A stretch of 12,371 nt of DNA, taken from positions 1-12,371 of the forward strand of contig JAISHJ010000079.1 of assembly GCA_031262625.1 (NCBI GenBank), given 5' to 3'. Below the pieces are notes generated by a model. That model saw only the letters and a program-made list of their open reading frames with translations. It did no database searches and had not been told where the DNA came from. Below are positions 12,325-12,371 of the stretch, one piece after another. Within the stretch, counting starts at the first letter, position 1. Each line of letters starts with the position of its first letter. The DNA comes from Ruminococcus sp. (lineage in GTDB: Bacteria > Bacillota > Clostridia > Oscillospirales > Ruminococcaceae). The translations under genes and the position numbers were made by a program.

Positions 12325-12371
12325 GTGAAAAGAGTAAAAAAACCGGTATTTTTCGTTGTATTTATATTAAT
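12325..12371 (+). CDS. 5' fragment of a membrane or exported protein, possibly SecD
   Basis: Only the first 15 codons are present: MKRVKKPVFFVVFIL, a basic stretch followed by the beginning of a hydrophobic helix. The GTG at 12325 is preferred because AGGA (12313-12316) lies 8 bases before it, the same layout as pap in this window. The ATG at 12316 is in frame but overlaps that site. The pattern of basic residues, then KPVFF and a hydrophobic run resembles the N-terminus of clostridial SecD protein-export subunits as I remember them. Fifteen residues cannot prove this, and any inner-membrane or signal-peptide protein could start this way. The strong promoter just upstream suits a housekeeping gene. 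Confidence 0.5.
   Translation, partial: MKRVKKPVFFVVFIL

Overview
The window looks like chromosomal DNA of an anaerobic Gram-positive bacterium of the Clostridia, most likely an Oscillospirales/Ruminococcus-type gut or rumen lineage. This is an inference from three things. Intergenic regions are AT-rich, with sigma-A promoters close to consensus and AGGAGG-type ribosome binding sites. Surface proteins are Gram-positive in style: lipoproteins with an LSAC lipobox, a YfhO-family membrane protein and a membrane-anchored HtrA-like protease. The Thr-rich lipoprotein linkers are also typical of such genomes. No phage, transposase, CRISPR or rRNA/tRNA gene is visible.

Left block (bases 1-4638, all minus strand): a promoter at 4670-4698 drives a large YfhO-family membrane protein (possible lipoteichoic-acid/polymer glycosylation). 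Its stop overlaps by 4 bp the start of an unusual TadA-like deaminase fused to a GNAT acetyltransferase. Fifteen bases later comes a small unknown protein with one C-terminal hydrophobic segment, and then, after 104 bp, a small Cro/CI-type regulator. A GC-rich hairpin repeat sits directly behind the regulator gene.

Middle block (4741-8087, plus strand): a divergent promoter drives a two-domain PPK2 (polyphosphate:AMP phosphotransferase type). Thirty bases later follows an HtrA-like serine protease with a repetitive cytoplasmic N-terminal tail, one membrane anchor, a trypsin-like domain and one PDZ domain. The two probably form a stress-related transcription unit.

Right block (8119-11441, plus strand): two paralogous family-1 solute-binding lipoproteins stand in tandem, each with its own promoter and strong Shine-Dalgarno sequence, and with no permease or ATPase gene between or beside them. 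A short degenerate 11/12-bp tandem repeat lies between them. A second copy of the GC-rich hairpin repeat follows the second lipoprotein gene, in the same orientation relative to its upstream gene as the first copy. Next come three copies of a 21-bp direct repeat, a perfect 32-bp palindromic terminator, a small secreted protein of unknown function on the minus strand, and a strong promoter with the first codons of a gene that leaves the window, possibly secD.

The clearest unexplained items are the gene-end hairpin repeat family, the 21-bp triple repeat, the 11/12-bp intergenic repeat and the deaminase-acetyltransferase fusion. I did not find a convincing new multi-gene defence or mobile system.
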